This document shows, one piece after another, positions 35,610 to 45,979 of a stretch of 64,000 nt of DNA. The notes under the pieces were generated by a model. It searched no databases. It had not been told where the DNA came from and saw only the letters and a list, made by a program, of their open reading frames with translations. The first letter of the stretch is position 1. Each line of letters starts with the position of its first letter. Origin of the DNA: Hysterangium stoloniferum (Eukaryota; Basidiomycota; Agaricomycetes; Hysterangiales; Hysterangiaceae); assembly GCA_015178975.1 (NCBI GenBank), contig WHVD01000001.1:4340001-4404000 (forward strand). The letters run 5' to 3'. The position numbers and the translations under genes were made by a program.

Positions 35610-36054
35610 CCGCGGGTCGTTCCAAGTCGGTAGGCGGACTGGCGCCGCCTTCCTTGCTTTCTGTTGACACGGTTAGCTCCACGGTATACCCACAGACCCG
35701 AGACTCACTTTGTTGGGGCTTTCTGGCTCCCCCTTGGACTTGGACTTGACTACCACTGCCTTGCGCTGAAAATGCCAAGTCAAAAAAAAAAAAACCGAAA
35801 AGTTGAACTATGGGACTTACCTTTCCTGCAACTACCATGGCTCTCTCCGCGGCCACCCGGGCTTTCTCAGCCACTACCCTGGCCTTCTCCGTGGCCACTC
35901 GTGCAGCCTCCTCCTCCTCCCTCTGCTTCTGCCTCGCAGCCTCTTCCTCCGCGGCCACAGCCACCTGGTATTTCCTATTCAGGGCCTCCTCGACCTCCCG
36001 GGCTTCTTGTTCTGCCTCTTCTCGCTGTCGCCATTGCTCATCCCACTGCGCCAA
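35596..36054 (-). other. Antisense coiled-coil ORF in Gypsy family 1
   Basis: 153-codon minus-strand frame with a long Glu/Arg/Ala heptad region (WDEQWRQREEAEQEAREVEE; EEEAARQKQREEEEAARVAT), predicted as coiled coil. The tail is low-complexity. It lies just upstream, in antisense direction, of the cysteine-patterned frame. Role unknown. Confidence 0.5.
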
Positions 36055-36369
36055 GATTTAGGCAGCTGAGAGTGGCGCCCGGTACTGACTGCCCGTGGAG
36101 GGCCCAGCGGTTGGCATAGGCTTGCACGGCATGGGCTTGCACGGCATGGGCTTTGGTCCCATGCTATCGATGATGGGGGTAATAAAGAAGAAATTTCTAT
36201 TTTTTCAAATTTATATATAGGCTCATCGCATTTGAACCTTACCTTCCAGATCACATGACTCTTTGACACATCCATGTAACTGACATGACTTTTGACACAT
36301 CCATGTAGCCGACAAGAACCTTATCTAGGTCTAGAGCCTCTTTGGGACTTCGGCATAAAGGGAGGATAC

Positions 36370-37179
36370 TGTTATGACCAGACAATCCTGCCGAACTCCG
36401 GGCACTAACCTGTGTGCCCCCACACGCTACAAGCACCAATCGTCTGTTTATAGGATTTCCCGCCCAGACTCCATTATGTCAAGACTAGTTACGTTCGACC
36501 TCATTATGACACATATCAGTCACTGGACTTCCCCCGAACTCCATCTCTGTCTATGTCCATCTTCATCCCATGCATCAGTCACCGGACCCCACTTAGAATC
36601 CCATCACCGCTCTAATTGAGCCCCGTTCCCGTTTTAGTCAAATGACCTGTCACGATTTAGGACTCCGCTCCCGCTCCATTTCCTGTTATGGGTTATGCTT
36701 TGTCACGATTTGGACTCTGCTCCATTCTGTTCCGTTCCTAACACCAATTTGGTGTTTACCATTCCCGTTTTATGTTTTGTTAGTTTCGTTTCACCATTAC
36801 TGGATTTGGTATATCATTCACTCCATGGTCTATATAAACTGGCAGATGTTGTACATACAATCCAGTCAGAAAATTAGCTTAGATTCCCCCCAGTAATCTA
36901 ATAACATTTTCCACTCTAAAACCTTACTTGATTCACATCGCTCGCACTAGTCGGAGCCCATGGGCTCCGGCGCATCTATCTCTCAACTATCTCGACTCAC
37001 GATCCATGACCTCCGACCTACGACCCACGACCCCCGCCCAGACTCCCCGGGATTCCCGTCTGTCCATTTGAAATTGGACGACATGATCTAGCGAGGGCAC
37101 AGCCTATAACCTGAAGCCAAGTCCTACCGGATATCCCACGGGTTTCTCCAGAGACCCGGCCTGTGTGTGTATCCTAACA
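36370..37179 (+). mobile_element. Gypsy family 1 LTR (shared by a 3' part and a 5' part)
   Basis: 810 bp, TGTTATGACCAG...ATCCTAACA. Immediately before it is a polypurine tract (36356-36369). After it the leader and gag of the same family begin at 37216. It is therefore flanked by the 3' part of an element on the left and the 5' part on the right. It serves as the reference copy for the solo LTRs at 14558, 28582, 55541 and 62214. Confidence 0.9.
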
Positions 37180-39783
37180 GTATTTTCTGACTAACACTCG
37201 CAGATTGTTTTCATTATGCCACCAAGAAGTACACGCGCACAGTCATCAATACCTGGACCGTCGACTCTTCATTCCCTGTTAACTCTGTATACCAGTCAGA
37301 CGCTTGCGAACCAGTTCAAAACCATGGAAGAAGCCTGTATCAAAGAAATCCCGGAAAACCAGGACGAATCCGAGCACGAGGACGATTCCATGGCCCCCAA
37401 CAAGGGCAAAGGTGTCGAAATTCCTCCTGAAAATCCTCCACCTGTTCAACGACCATACTTGGGGGATCCTACTTCTGAATTTTTAGCAGGTACCATAGAT
37501 AAATTCATGACGCACCTGCTCGAAGAATGAAAGAAAAAGGAACAAGAACCTCCACGGTCAAAAGTCAATGCTCCGGAACCCTTCACGGGTTCCAACCCAA
37601 ACAAACTCTCTACTTTCCTCATGCAATGTCACTTCAACTTCTGTGATCGTGCCGCTGCATTCTCCACGGACTCCCAAAAAGTCAACTACGCACTGTCATA
37701 TTTGTCGGGATCCGCATTGAAATGGTTCGAACCGGCTTTTAGTGGAATTTCCGAGGAAGAGCTGCTCTGGCTTGAAAATTGGGAGGCTTTTGTTGAGGAG
37801 CTTGAAACCAACTTCAGCCCATATGACCCGACAGGAGAAGCTGAGAATAGTCTCACAAATCTTTGTATGAAGGACACACAGCGCATCATGGACTACATTG
37901 TCCAATTCAATAATCCTGCAGCTCGTTGTCAGTGGGGCGATCCCGCTCTCCGCCACCAATTCTATGCCGGTCTGCCATCCCGCCTTAAAGACAAAGTCTC
38001 GAAAGGAGAAGATGGCAAGCCAAAAACCCTGTCCCGTATGCACCTCAAAGCTCAAAACGCAGACACACATTATTGGGAACGTTGCGCAGAAGTTGCCCGC
38101 GAGACATCTGTGGACAAAGTAAACAAGTCTAAGGACAATAAAAACAACAACAATAATTCGTCAACCAGCAACCAGAACTCCACACAATCCGACAAGAAGA
38201 ACGATAAAAAGTCTTCAAACAACAACAACAACAATAAGGACAACAAGGACAACAACAAGGGTCAACAGTCCGGCAAGCAAGCCGGAAAACCCAACCTCTC
38301 AGGCAAACTCGGACCCGATGGCAAATTGACTCCACAGGAAAGACAACGTCGTATGGACAACAACCTCTGTCTCTTGTGTGGGAAACCCGGTCATCGAGTC
38401 CCAGAATGTCCGCTGGCAAAAGCAAACTCTTCAAAGGGTCGATCAGCCAAAGCCTCCACGGAAACCCCGTCGAAGGACAAACCGGCTGCTGATTCGAAAA
38501 AGAGTAAGCAACCCCGCGGACTCTGCGCAGGTTAGGGGTTGCGTTGCCTCTCCGTGCATTCAAGAGTTCACTTGCCTCAACACATCCGCTCTTTCACATT
38601 CTGATTCATTTTTCGTTAAACTTATGTCTAATATGATTCCGAAATTCGTTTTTTCAGCTCTCATAGATTCCGGCTCAACTCATTGTTTTTTAGATACAAA
38701 ATTCACGCAAAGAAATTCTTTGTCAACTTATTCGATAAATACCATTGCACTCCACCTCTTCGATGGCACAAGTAATTCGGTTGTTACCCAAGCTTGTGAT
38801 TTACCCATCAATTTCCCTTGTGGAACATCTCAATTGGTCACTTTCTATGTGACCCAGTTAGACTCAAGTTGCTCGGTGGTCCTAGGACATAACTGGCTTA
38901 CCCGCTACAATCCGTTGATTGACTGGATAGCTAACAGTATAACATTCCAGACTCCCACGGCGACCGAGGAAACTGCACCTGTCTCGGCCTCCACAGCACC
39001 CATGGCCTTCCTGGCACCTGCAGTCTTGAGGACTCCTGTGATCCCTATGGCACCAATGGCTTCCCCGGAACCCACGGCACCTCTGTCCATTTCTCTGATT
39101 AATGCTGCAGCTTTTATTAGGGCTTCAAAAATGGATGGGTCCCAGGCGTTCACTATCAACTTAAAAATTGATGAAGCAACTGGACATTTTTCAACCCCGG
39201 TATCTGAATCTGAGCAAGCCGCTGACCTAGAAGGCGTCCCAGAGAAATATCATGACTTCATGGATGTTTTTAGCAAGCGGAAAGCTGACTGGCTTCCGCC
39301 TCACAGAGAATACGACTTGAAAATCGATCTTGAAGATGGCGCCCAGCCACCCCTAGGACATATTTACCTGCTCTCGTCCACGGAACTATCCGCAATCTGT
39401 GATTTCCTGGATAAACATTTGTCCATAGGTTTTATCCGACCCTCAAAGTCTCCTTTTGGAGCACCTGTTCTGTTTGTCAGAAAAAAGGATGGATCCCTTT
39501 GACTATGTGTTGATTTTAGAGGACTCAATGCTGTCACCAAAAAGGACAAATATCCACTCCCACTTATATCTGACCTGCTCAATGCTCCGTGGAATGCCCA
39601 GATTTACACCAAAATATTTCTCAAGCACGCCTATCATTTGGTCCAGATTGCCATGGGCGACGAATGAAAAACCACTTTTAGAACCCATTATGGGGCCTTC
39701 GAGTGGTTGGTCATCCCCTTTGGACTCACCAATGCTCCATCTGTTTTTCAGCATTTTATTAATGACATGTTTTCCCGTTCGTC
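37180..39783 (+). mobile_element. Gypsy family 1 5' part: gag, protease, start of RT (fossil)
   Basis: Gag begins at ATG 37216 (MPPRSTRAQSSIPGPST). A capsid-like region follows (HFNFCDRAAAFSTDSQKVNY, WEAFVEELETNFSPYDPTGE), then an Asn/Lys-rich linker (38130-38270) and a CCHC knuckle (CLLCGKPGHRVPEC). The protease motif LIDSGSTHCF lies near 38665. The RT start (HREYDLKIDLEDGAQPPLGH, FIRPSKSPFGAPVLFVRKKD) follows, and the coding homology stops at 39783, where another LTR begins. Broken, with a small number of breaks. Confidence 0.9.
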
Positions 39784-40070
39784 TGTAACGAACTTTTACC
39801 TGAAATTTTGGGGGTTCATCACAGTTAGAAATGGCTCCTGAGCAGATCATTGCTAATATTAAAGACGACTCTTTTAACCATGATTGTTTTGGCATTATTT
39901 ACCAAGCAGCACTGCAGGGCAATACATGTCTTGGAGCTTTGCGTTGTTCCTTTGTTTGCATAACAATTTAGTGCAAGCGCCACACGTATTCCCCGAGTAG
40001 GACTCATCGACACCTGTTACGTCTCATTCTCTCACCTCCCCCCTTAAATTTATCGGCGGTAGTTCTTTTT
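39784..40070 (-). mobile_element. LTR and 3' end of another Gypsy-like element (fossil)
   Basis: 39784-40026 runs from TGTAACGAAC to GTTACGTCTCA and, read on the minus strand, is preceded by a purine tract AAGGGGGGAGGTGAGAG (40030-40047). Upstream minus-strand frames to ~40480 end in KRTTADKFKGGG, as pol tails often do at such tracts. A second LTR was not found. It abuts the truncated Gypsy RT at 39783, so it probably inserted there or marks a deletion. Confidence 0.55.
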
Positions 40071-40924
40071 ACTTCACCCAGATTCGAATAATGCGAAAGT
40101 TTATGAGTCGACAAAAAGGGTGCTGCCCTTCTCCTTCCGAAGGAATGAGAATGAGCTAATAGGTGGTGGACACAAGAGGATTGTACGCCGATCCATACTT
40201 CTTGAAGGAGATTCATATCCCCGAAGGTGTGAGGGATAATGGATGATCGTCGTATTGGACAGAACTTCCTAGTTGTTTTGTTTTATAGTAAGATAGGGGA
40301 TTGGACCCCTCTTTGCCTACTCACGAGAGTCAGTTCTTCCTCAGCTAGGTGACTTCTCTTTGATAATATAGGTTGTAAGCGGGAAGGACATCGGTATGGC
40401 GCGTCAAAATGGTGGATAGTGAGTTCAACACATGGCTCTGTGCAGGAATAAAAAAATGCAGAGAAATCAAAATGCACGGTTTACAGCGTTGGAGTGGAGG
40501 GTGGACAGAATTCTTTAGGATGTTTAAATTTTGGAAAATGCACGGACAGGTTTTATATGTTCCAAAGAAGTCTCCAGCCTGCACACTATCCAAATAAAAA
40601 GACTATCACAAAGAAGGCATGACAGTATTGGGAAGTTTACCTGAAGGGGAACGAGACCAGCCCACTCGCAGCATCATCCCCAAAATCTTATCCCTGATGA
40701 AAACTAAGATATAATAGCATTATATGAGCTCATATATGCTATTATTATGCGAAGTTAAAAGGAACTAGGCTTTATATTTCACAATAGAATATAATAAAAA
40801 TACAATAAATTTGAGAAAATATCAAATAATTCAAAGAAAATTAAGAGAACTTTATGAGATAATGCTGATACCTTACATGTGCAGGAGGGTGGTGTGGTCC
40901 ATGGTGCAGGAGGGGGCTTGGGTG

Positions 40925-41110
40925 TGGACAATGTTGGAAGGTGTTTTCTTCACCTTCCAACATTCCTCCTCACCGATGCTTTTCTACCACTGTCTTATTG
41001 TAGACCAAGTAGTCTTCGTAGTCCCACGGATTGTGGACCTTCCAGGGCCTTTGTGAATATGTCGGTCATGGATGGTTTGCTGCAGTATATTGAGTGAGAT
41101 GTGAATGTCG
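40925..41110 (-). mobile_element. Copia pol C-terminal fragment and hairpin LTR end (fossil)
   Basis: The minus strand encodes YCSKPSMTDIFTKALEGPQS, the typical RNase H tail of Copia pol. Next is a purine tract (GGTGAGGAGGAA) and then TGTTGGAAGGTG. The LTR start TGTTGGAAGGTG is followed 7 bases later by CACCTTCCAACA, a perfect 12-bp hairpin at 40932-40962. Truncated. Confidence 0.6.
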
Positions 41111-41449
41111 AAGGAAGTCGAGATAATGGAATGGATGATAATAAATTTGAGAAAATTGCCACCACACTTTGGAAAGTGAGATTGTGATACATAGGATCCA
41201 ATGTGCTGCGGGGGTGGTTGTGATCGGAATTGAAAATGAATTCGAGTCGTGAATGGTAGCTGGCCATGATCCACTTCGAACTCTCCAGTCCATTCTTTTT
41301 CAAAACTAGTAAGCCTGAATGCTGCCCCCCAAAAAAAATGATAACTTTAGTTGTAGCACTTGATATGCCATGAAATAGTTGTGATAATAAAAGTCGAGTT
41401 TTCCCCTTTTTTATCTGCTTTGTCGGGTCATGAAAGGTGTAGTAGTCAT

Positions 41450-41730
41450 CGGCCAGACAAGCTTTCTGAGTCGCATAATGTAGGACTAAATTCTCCTCCT
41501 CGACTGGCATAGGCCTGTATGAACGTCGACGTAATGACAGGACTGAAATTCTCCTCCTCGAATCGCATAGCTTTGGTGCGCCGACGAGGGTACAAAATAG
41601 GAAGTGAATTTTGGGTCGTATAACGTAGGTCCAAAATAAAGCTTTCTGGGACGTATATCGTAGGTCCAAAATAGAGCTTGCTGGGTCATATAATGTAGGT
41701 CCAAAATTCTCCTCCTCGGCCCGTGTAGGT
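41450..41730. repeat. Short interspersed tandem units (GCATAATGTAGGTCCAAAAT type)
   Basis: At least four imperfect units of about 35 bp, each with a GTAGGTCCAAAAT- or GTAGGACTAAAT-like core, alternate with CTCCTCCTCG blocks. Confidence 0.55.
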
Positions 41731-43439
41731 CTTTGTAATGTATTCAGGGGATTCTCTTAGATAGCTCAATATATGCTATAGTGTCACAGAGCTTCAACAA
41801 TAAAACAAGCAAAGGTCCAGTAATTTAAATACTGATAGATTAATGAGCTGTGCTATGAAGCTTAAACAATTCAAATCAATGCTTATTTTGATTATTGAAA
41901 GGTTCAATAGAACTGTGTATGACTCTTTTAGCAAATACAAGAACTATTCCTTGAGAATAGGGGCTGGAAGCTGAATATATGCGCAGTAACTTGGCAGAGA
42001 CTTGATATAAGAGCTTCGGATTCTTGTATGCTTATTTGTAACTATTAATAGTTATTTAACAAGGTGTTAAATAATTTATTAATAGAGAAAATAAATTGTA
42101 TTGGATTATCTGAGTGCTTGTACTTGATTAATTCAATAAACTTAGGGCTGGGCCTTGAGTAATCTAGTATTGGCAGGGATTTCAGTAAAGATACTTATAT
42201 ACTTATTAGGTTTATTATCTAATTAATAAGCCTAAAGGGTAGCTGTGAGGCAGGGGAACTTAGATGATTAGCTAAGTTCAAGAGTTGCTGACAAAGATTC
42301 AAGATGCTGCAAGTGTAGGTGCTTGCAGTGAGTGTATCAGACTAAGGCTATTATTGTCCTTAGGATGATTAGATAAGCTGGTGCTGTGCTGCAAATATGT
42401 GTGAGATAAGATTTTATTGGAAACTTGGCCCTCCTTATATACATTTTGACAACTCAATGATTAGCTAACTATTTAGTTTATGAGGTCATTAGTGAGATCA
42501 TAATGACCTCATATTCTACTCATTATTTACCCTTTGTTTAACATGTGATTCCCTTCTCTGAGACAAGGGTTCTAACCTCTTGCTTGAACATGAAGGTTCA
42601 AGGCCGCGGTCCCGGGACGGAAGCAAACGATGAGTCGGCGGAACCTAATAATGACTCGGGTAGTCACGTTCGTGACTTGTGTGACTCGGGTAGTCACATT
42701 CGTGACCTTTGTGACTTCCCGACACTGGAGGCTTATGTAATAGGTCACATGACTCCAAAAATGCGCAAACTAGGCTGCACAAGGTGCCGAAAGGTAATAA
42801 CTAAGTAAATAAAATATAAATAATTAGTTAAAAATTATAATAAATTAACTAAGATATAATAGCATAATATGAGTTCATATATGCTATTATTATGCGAAGT
42901 TAAAAGGAATAAGGCCTATTTTTCACAATAAAAATATAATAAAAATTCGAAAGAATATTAAATAATCCACAGAAAATTAAAAGGATATTATGAGATAATG
43001 CTGATACATCACAGTCTTGTATAAGGACCGATGCATTGCTAGACAAGTAATAAAAAGTAGTAGATTATTGAGGATATTCCAGAGTCGGATTTGGCCAGAA
43101 AAAAAATAATTGTGCTGTAAATTTTGTCCCCAAATTGGCCACTCAGAGGTGGGTGTGGTGGACTTGGAACAAGCGGTTCCATAAGATTCGAGTTATTGCC
43201 CTACGTTTCGTCACCAGCCAGACAGAGGTGGTCGCAGTCAACCTGGAACAGGCAGTTCCAAAAGAAAATAATCTGTGCCATAGATTTTGTCCCTAAAAGG
43301 TAGACTGTGGAACAGGTGGTTCCCAGAAAAGGTTTAATCTGTGCCATTATAAATGTGCTTGAGATACCTTATAAATGTGCCAATATTTTTGTCGCCAACA
43401 GCAGACATTGGAAAGAGGTGATCTGAAAAAAATGGTGCC

Positions 43440-44660
43440 GACGCAGAATGTACAGTGAAAATTGCACTCAGAGGTGATATAAGATGATGGTGTGTATTAG
43501 CACACTAAAAATTCGCACAGAGGCGATAATGAAGCGACGTTTATCCATCGTAATGTTTGTAAAATTGCGCTCAGAGGCGATGTAAGATGATGGTGCATAT
43601 TGGCACACTAAAAATTCGCACAGAGGCGATAATAAAACGACGTTTATGCATCGTAATGTTGTGGGCAGTGTTTGAAATGGACGCTGTCATGATAGCAGAC
43701 ATCCTTGCATCGCCAATTGGATAGGCCAGATAAGGTGACAAAGTTGAGCACGTTGAGCGCAGATGCTGTCAAAACATGTGGTGACAATGAGACAATGAAG
43801 TGGATGCGACTATGTGCCAGGCTAATAATAGTAAGTCCATGAACGGCTCAGGCTCCATGGTATGCTGAATAGATGATTGCTGAGCATCGTAACCTAAACA
43901 AAGGGGCACCGCTTCCTTCCATGGTGCGGTGTTCTCTTCTCACTCCTCCTCACCGCGCTACTCTTCCTGTTGCCACCACAGCCATGCAAAGGGATGGATA
44001 AGATAAGTGTCGTGACCATTACATGATAGGAACCAATGCGATGGAGAGCGATTAGGGACAGTGCTGAGCTGATAAGGATGGCCGATGCAACTATGTGGTG
44101 TCTTGATGCTTAACACTCCTCCTCACACTGTTGCGTGGTTTCGGAGACATTACATATATGAGTTGTCGATCGTTGAACGGCGGCATCCAGTCCTCGAATC
44201 AATGAGTCATCGAGAATGTTGAGCACAGATGCAATAGATGTGGTGGTGATGAGATAAATGAAGCGGATGCAATTACGTGCTAGAGTAGGTTGAGAGAGAC
44301 ATTGAAGGATGGCGGGTATGATGCACGTGCAACGAGTGCGGTGAAGGATGGATAGACACTATTGCACAGCGAACCTAAACAAAGGAGGGGCCGCTTCTTT
44401 CCATAGTGAGGTGTTCTCTTCTCAATATGGTAGGAGAAGGATGGATAGACACTATTGCGCAGCAAACCTAAACAAAGGAGGGGCCGCTTCTTTCCATAGT
44501 GCGGTGTTCTCTTCTCAATACTCCTCCTCGCCACTCTAAAGAATGGAAGATATGAAGGCAGCCACGATCAGTGCATCGAACATAAACATAGGGAGCACCT
44601 CCTTCCTATTGTGCGGTGTCTTAACTCTCAATGCTCCCCCTCACCGCTCTACTGCTCCTG
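43440..44660. repeat. Repeat array resembling element ends
   Basis: Units around ATTCGCACAGAGGCGATAAT are duplicated at ~43505 and ~43610. Units around CCTAAACAAAGGAGGGGCCG through GGTGTTCTCTTCTCAAT recur at ~43893, ~44373, ~44466 and, less well, ~44580. They are often followed by CTCCTCCTCACCG, the complement of a purine tract. No coding frame is credible here. It looks like piled-up LTR ends. Confidence 0.55.
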
Positions 44661-45439
44661 TTACGTAGTTCCCTGCCGGAGACCTAAAAAGGAAACATGC
44701 AACCGAATAAATTGGGGTAACGTGAGACAAGATATGATCGGTTCGTTGGCTATGGGCAATATGAGCTGAGACATAAAGGTTCTTCCGCCCTTTGTTCTCG
44801 GGCATTTCACCCCAACTCCCCCAGCTCCTACATAATCGAGAAAATGTATATAAATGAGGCAACTACTGTATAGTTACAGGTAGTCTATTATACTTATCCA
44901 TGACTCCCTAATAATATGGGTCTTGAATTTTAACAGACGACGGTGGTGGTATGAGGGAAGGTCCTGCGGAGGGGAGAGGTAATGGTATAGAGGGGAAAGG
45001 AGGTGGACCAGTGGGGGGTGGCTCAAGACTTCCTGCCTGCTCTGAAAAGGGTATGAAGTGATGCAGTGGGGGTGCAGAGGAAACAGATGGAGGCGGAGAG
45101 AGGTGGGTGGAGCTGGATGACATCGTGGGGTTGGCCGGATGATACCCCCTTCAAACCCTGAAGGAAGTCGGTAATTTTCTTTGCTGGTTAGGGTCACTCG
45201 TGAAGAAGTGAACATTGTCAGAAAGTAAAAAACCTTTGTGGCAGTCAGTGCCGAGGTACTTGTCATCGTAGGTGGGATAGCATGGTCAATAATCCTCCAA
45301 ATCAGATGAGAAATTGATGGGCCCCATCCGATAGGTTTGTTCCTGAGGTCCACGTTGGGAGGGAGGTCTGGGAGCATCCCAAGTGTCAGAGGACAGGGGT
45401 GCAGCCTTTTGGATGGGGTCCGTCCATGTAGGATATGTG

Positions 45440-45760
45440 GACGAAGAGGCCTCCCCCAAGTGCTTGACAATCTCTGTTCAAGGTGGTGGGGAAGGAGGAA
45501 CCATTGTTTGGGGCCAAGGTATCCTTTTGAAGTTGGGGAGTTGTGGGCCTGGGGAGAGGAGTATATAGAGTAAAAACAGTTCCATTCCCCAAACTGGTGG
45601 AAATTCCTCCAGTGTTGTCCTGCAAAGTGGAATGCATTGATTATGGCATCCCAGAATTACCCTCACAGTGCTTGACATTTTCAGTTCAAGATGACATGGT
45701 AGCAGTATTAATGGTTTGGGGTTGAGGTATTCTTTTGAAGTTGGGGAGCCTGGGTTCAGT
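45440..45760. repeat. Duplicated ~90-bp segment
   Basis: 45457-45560 and 45667-45765 share GTGCTTGACA...TTTTGAAGTTGGGGAG with scattered differences, as direct copies ~210 bp apart. CpG-poor DNA around an old Gypsy relic. Confidence 0.5.
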
Positions 45761-45979
45761 TTGTTGTTCCTGTGACATAGTGTACTGGCTCATGAGATTG
45801 TTGTGGAGGGAAGAGAAAGGGGGATGAAAATTTCCTTAGCGAATTTACATGTTTTTCTATTAATTTTAAACTCCACTCAGTTATCGAGGTGAAAGGCCAA
45901 GGGGGAATGAATAAGGGAGGGTAGAGTTGAAAAGTAATAAGCAGTGTTCTTGTTGTGAAAAGATGAAATAGTCATTAGA

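Larger units (their letters stand above)
33556..36369 (+). mobile_element. Gypsy family 1 (chromovirus) 3' part: integrase, chromodomain, antisense ORF
   Basis: The plus strand carries an integrase zinc-binding HHCC region (HDHPLSGHFGYNKTLSLIRR, CKSCTTCPHLKSQR), the core (WNSISMDFIEHLPDSEG, TSRHHPEGDGQTERVNQILE) and a chromodomain (YLVKWAGYEGTDEETSWILA) to 34943. A region of opposite-strand frames then precedes a purine tract (AAAGGGAGGATAC) at the LTR. The reverse transcriptase/RNase H part is absent upstream. Broken, with few visible breaks in the remaining parts. Confidence 0.9.
40705..43011. repeat. Direct repeat pair (~165 bp) bounding a 2.3-kb non-coding unit
   Basis: 40705-40873 and 42850-43011 are direct copies. 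Each begins TAAGATATAATAGCAT, contains the palindrome centred on ATGAGCTCAT/ATGAGTTCAT and ends GAGATAATGCTGATAC. The interval holds a Copia pol-tail fragment and AT-rich DNA without long frames. It could be a non-autonomous element with terminal repeats or a duplicated MITE. Confidence 0.55.

Noticed and set aside
35664-36119. Plus-strand 151-codon frame over the antisense coiled coil
   Set aside because: Complement of the Glu/Arg-rich antisense frame; its Pro/Leu/Ser content is what such a complement gives.
44874-45470. 198-codon minus-strand Pro/Ser-rich frame
   Set aside because: No recognised domain; lies in CpG-poor repeat debris with overlapping frames; could be an old gag part but cannot be supported.
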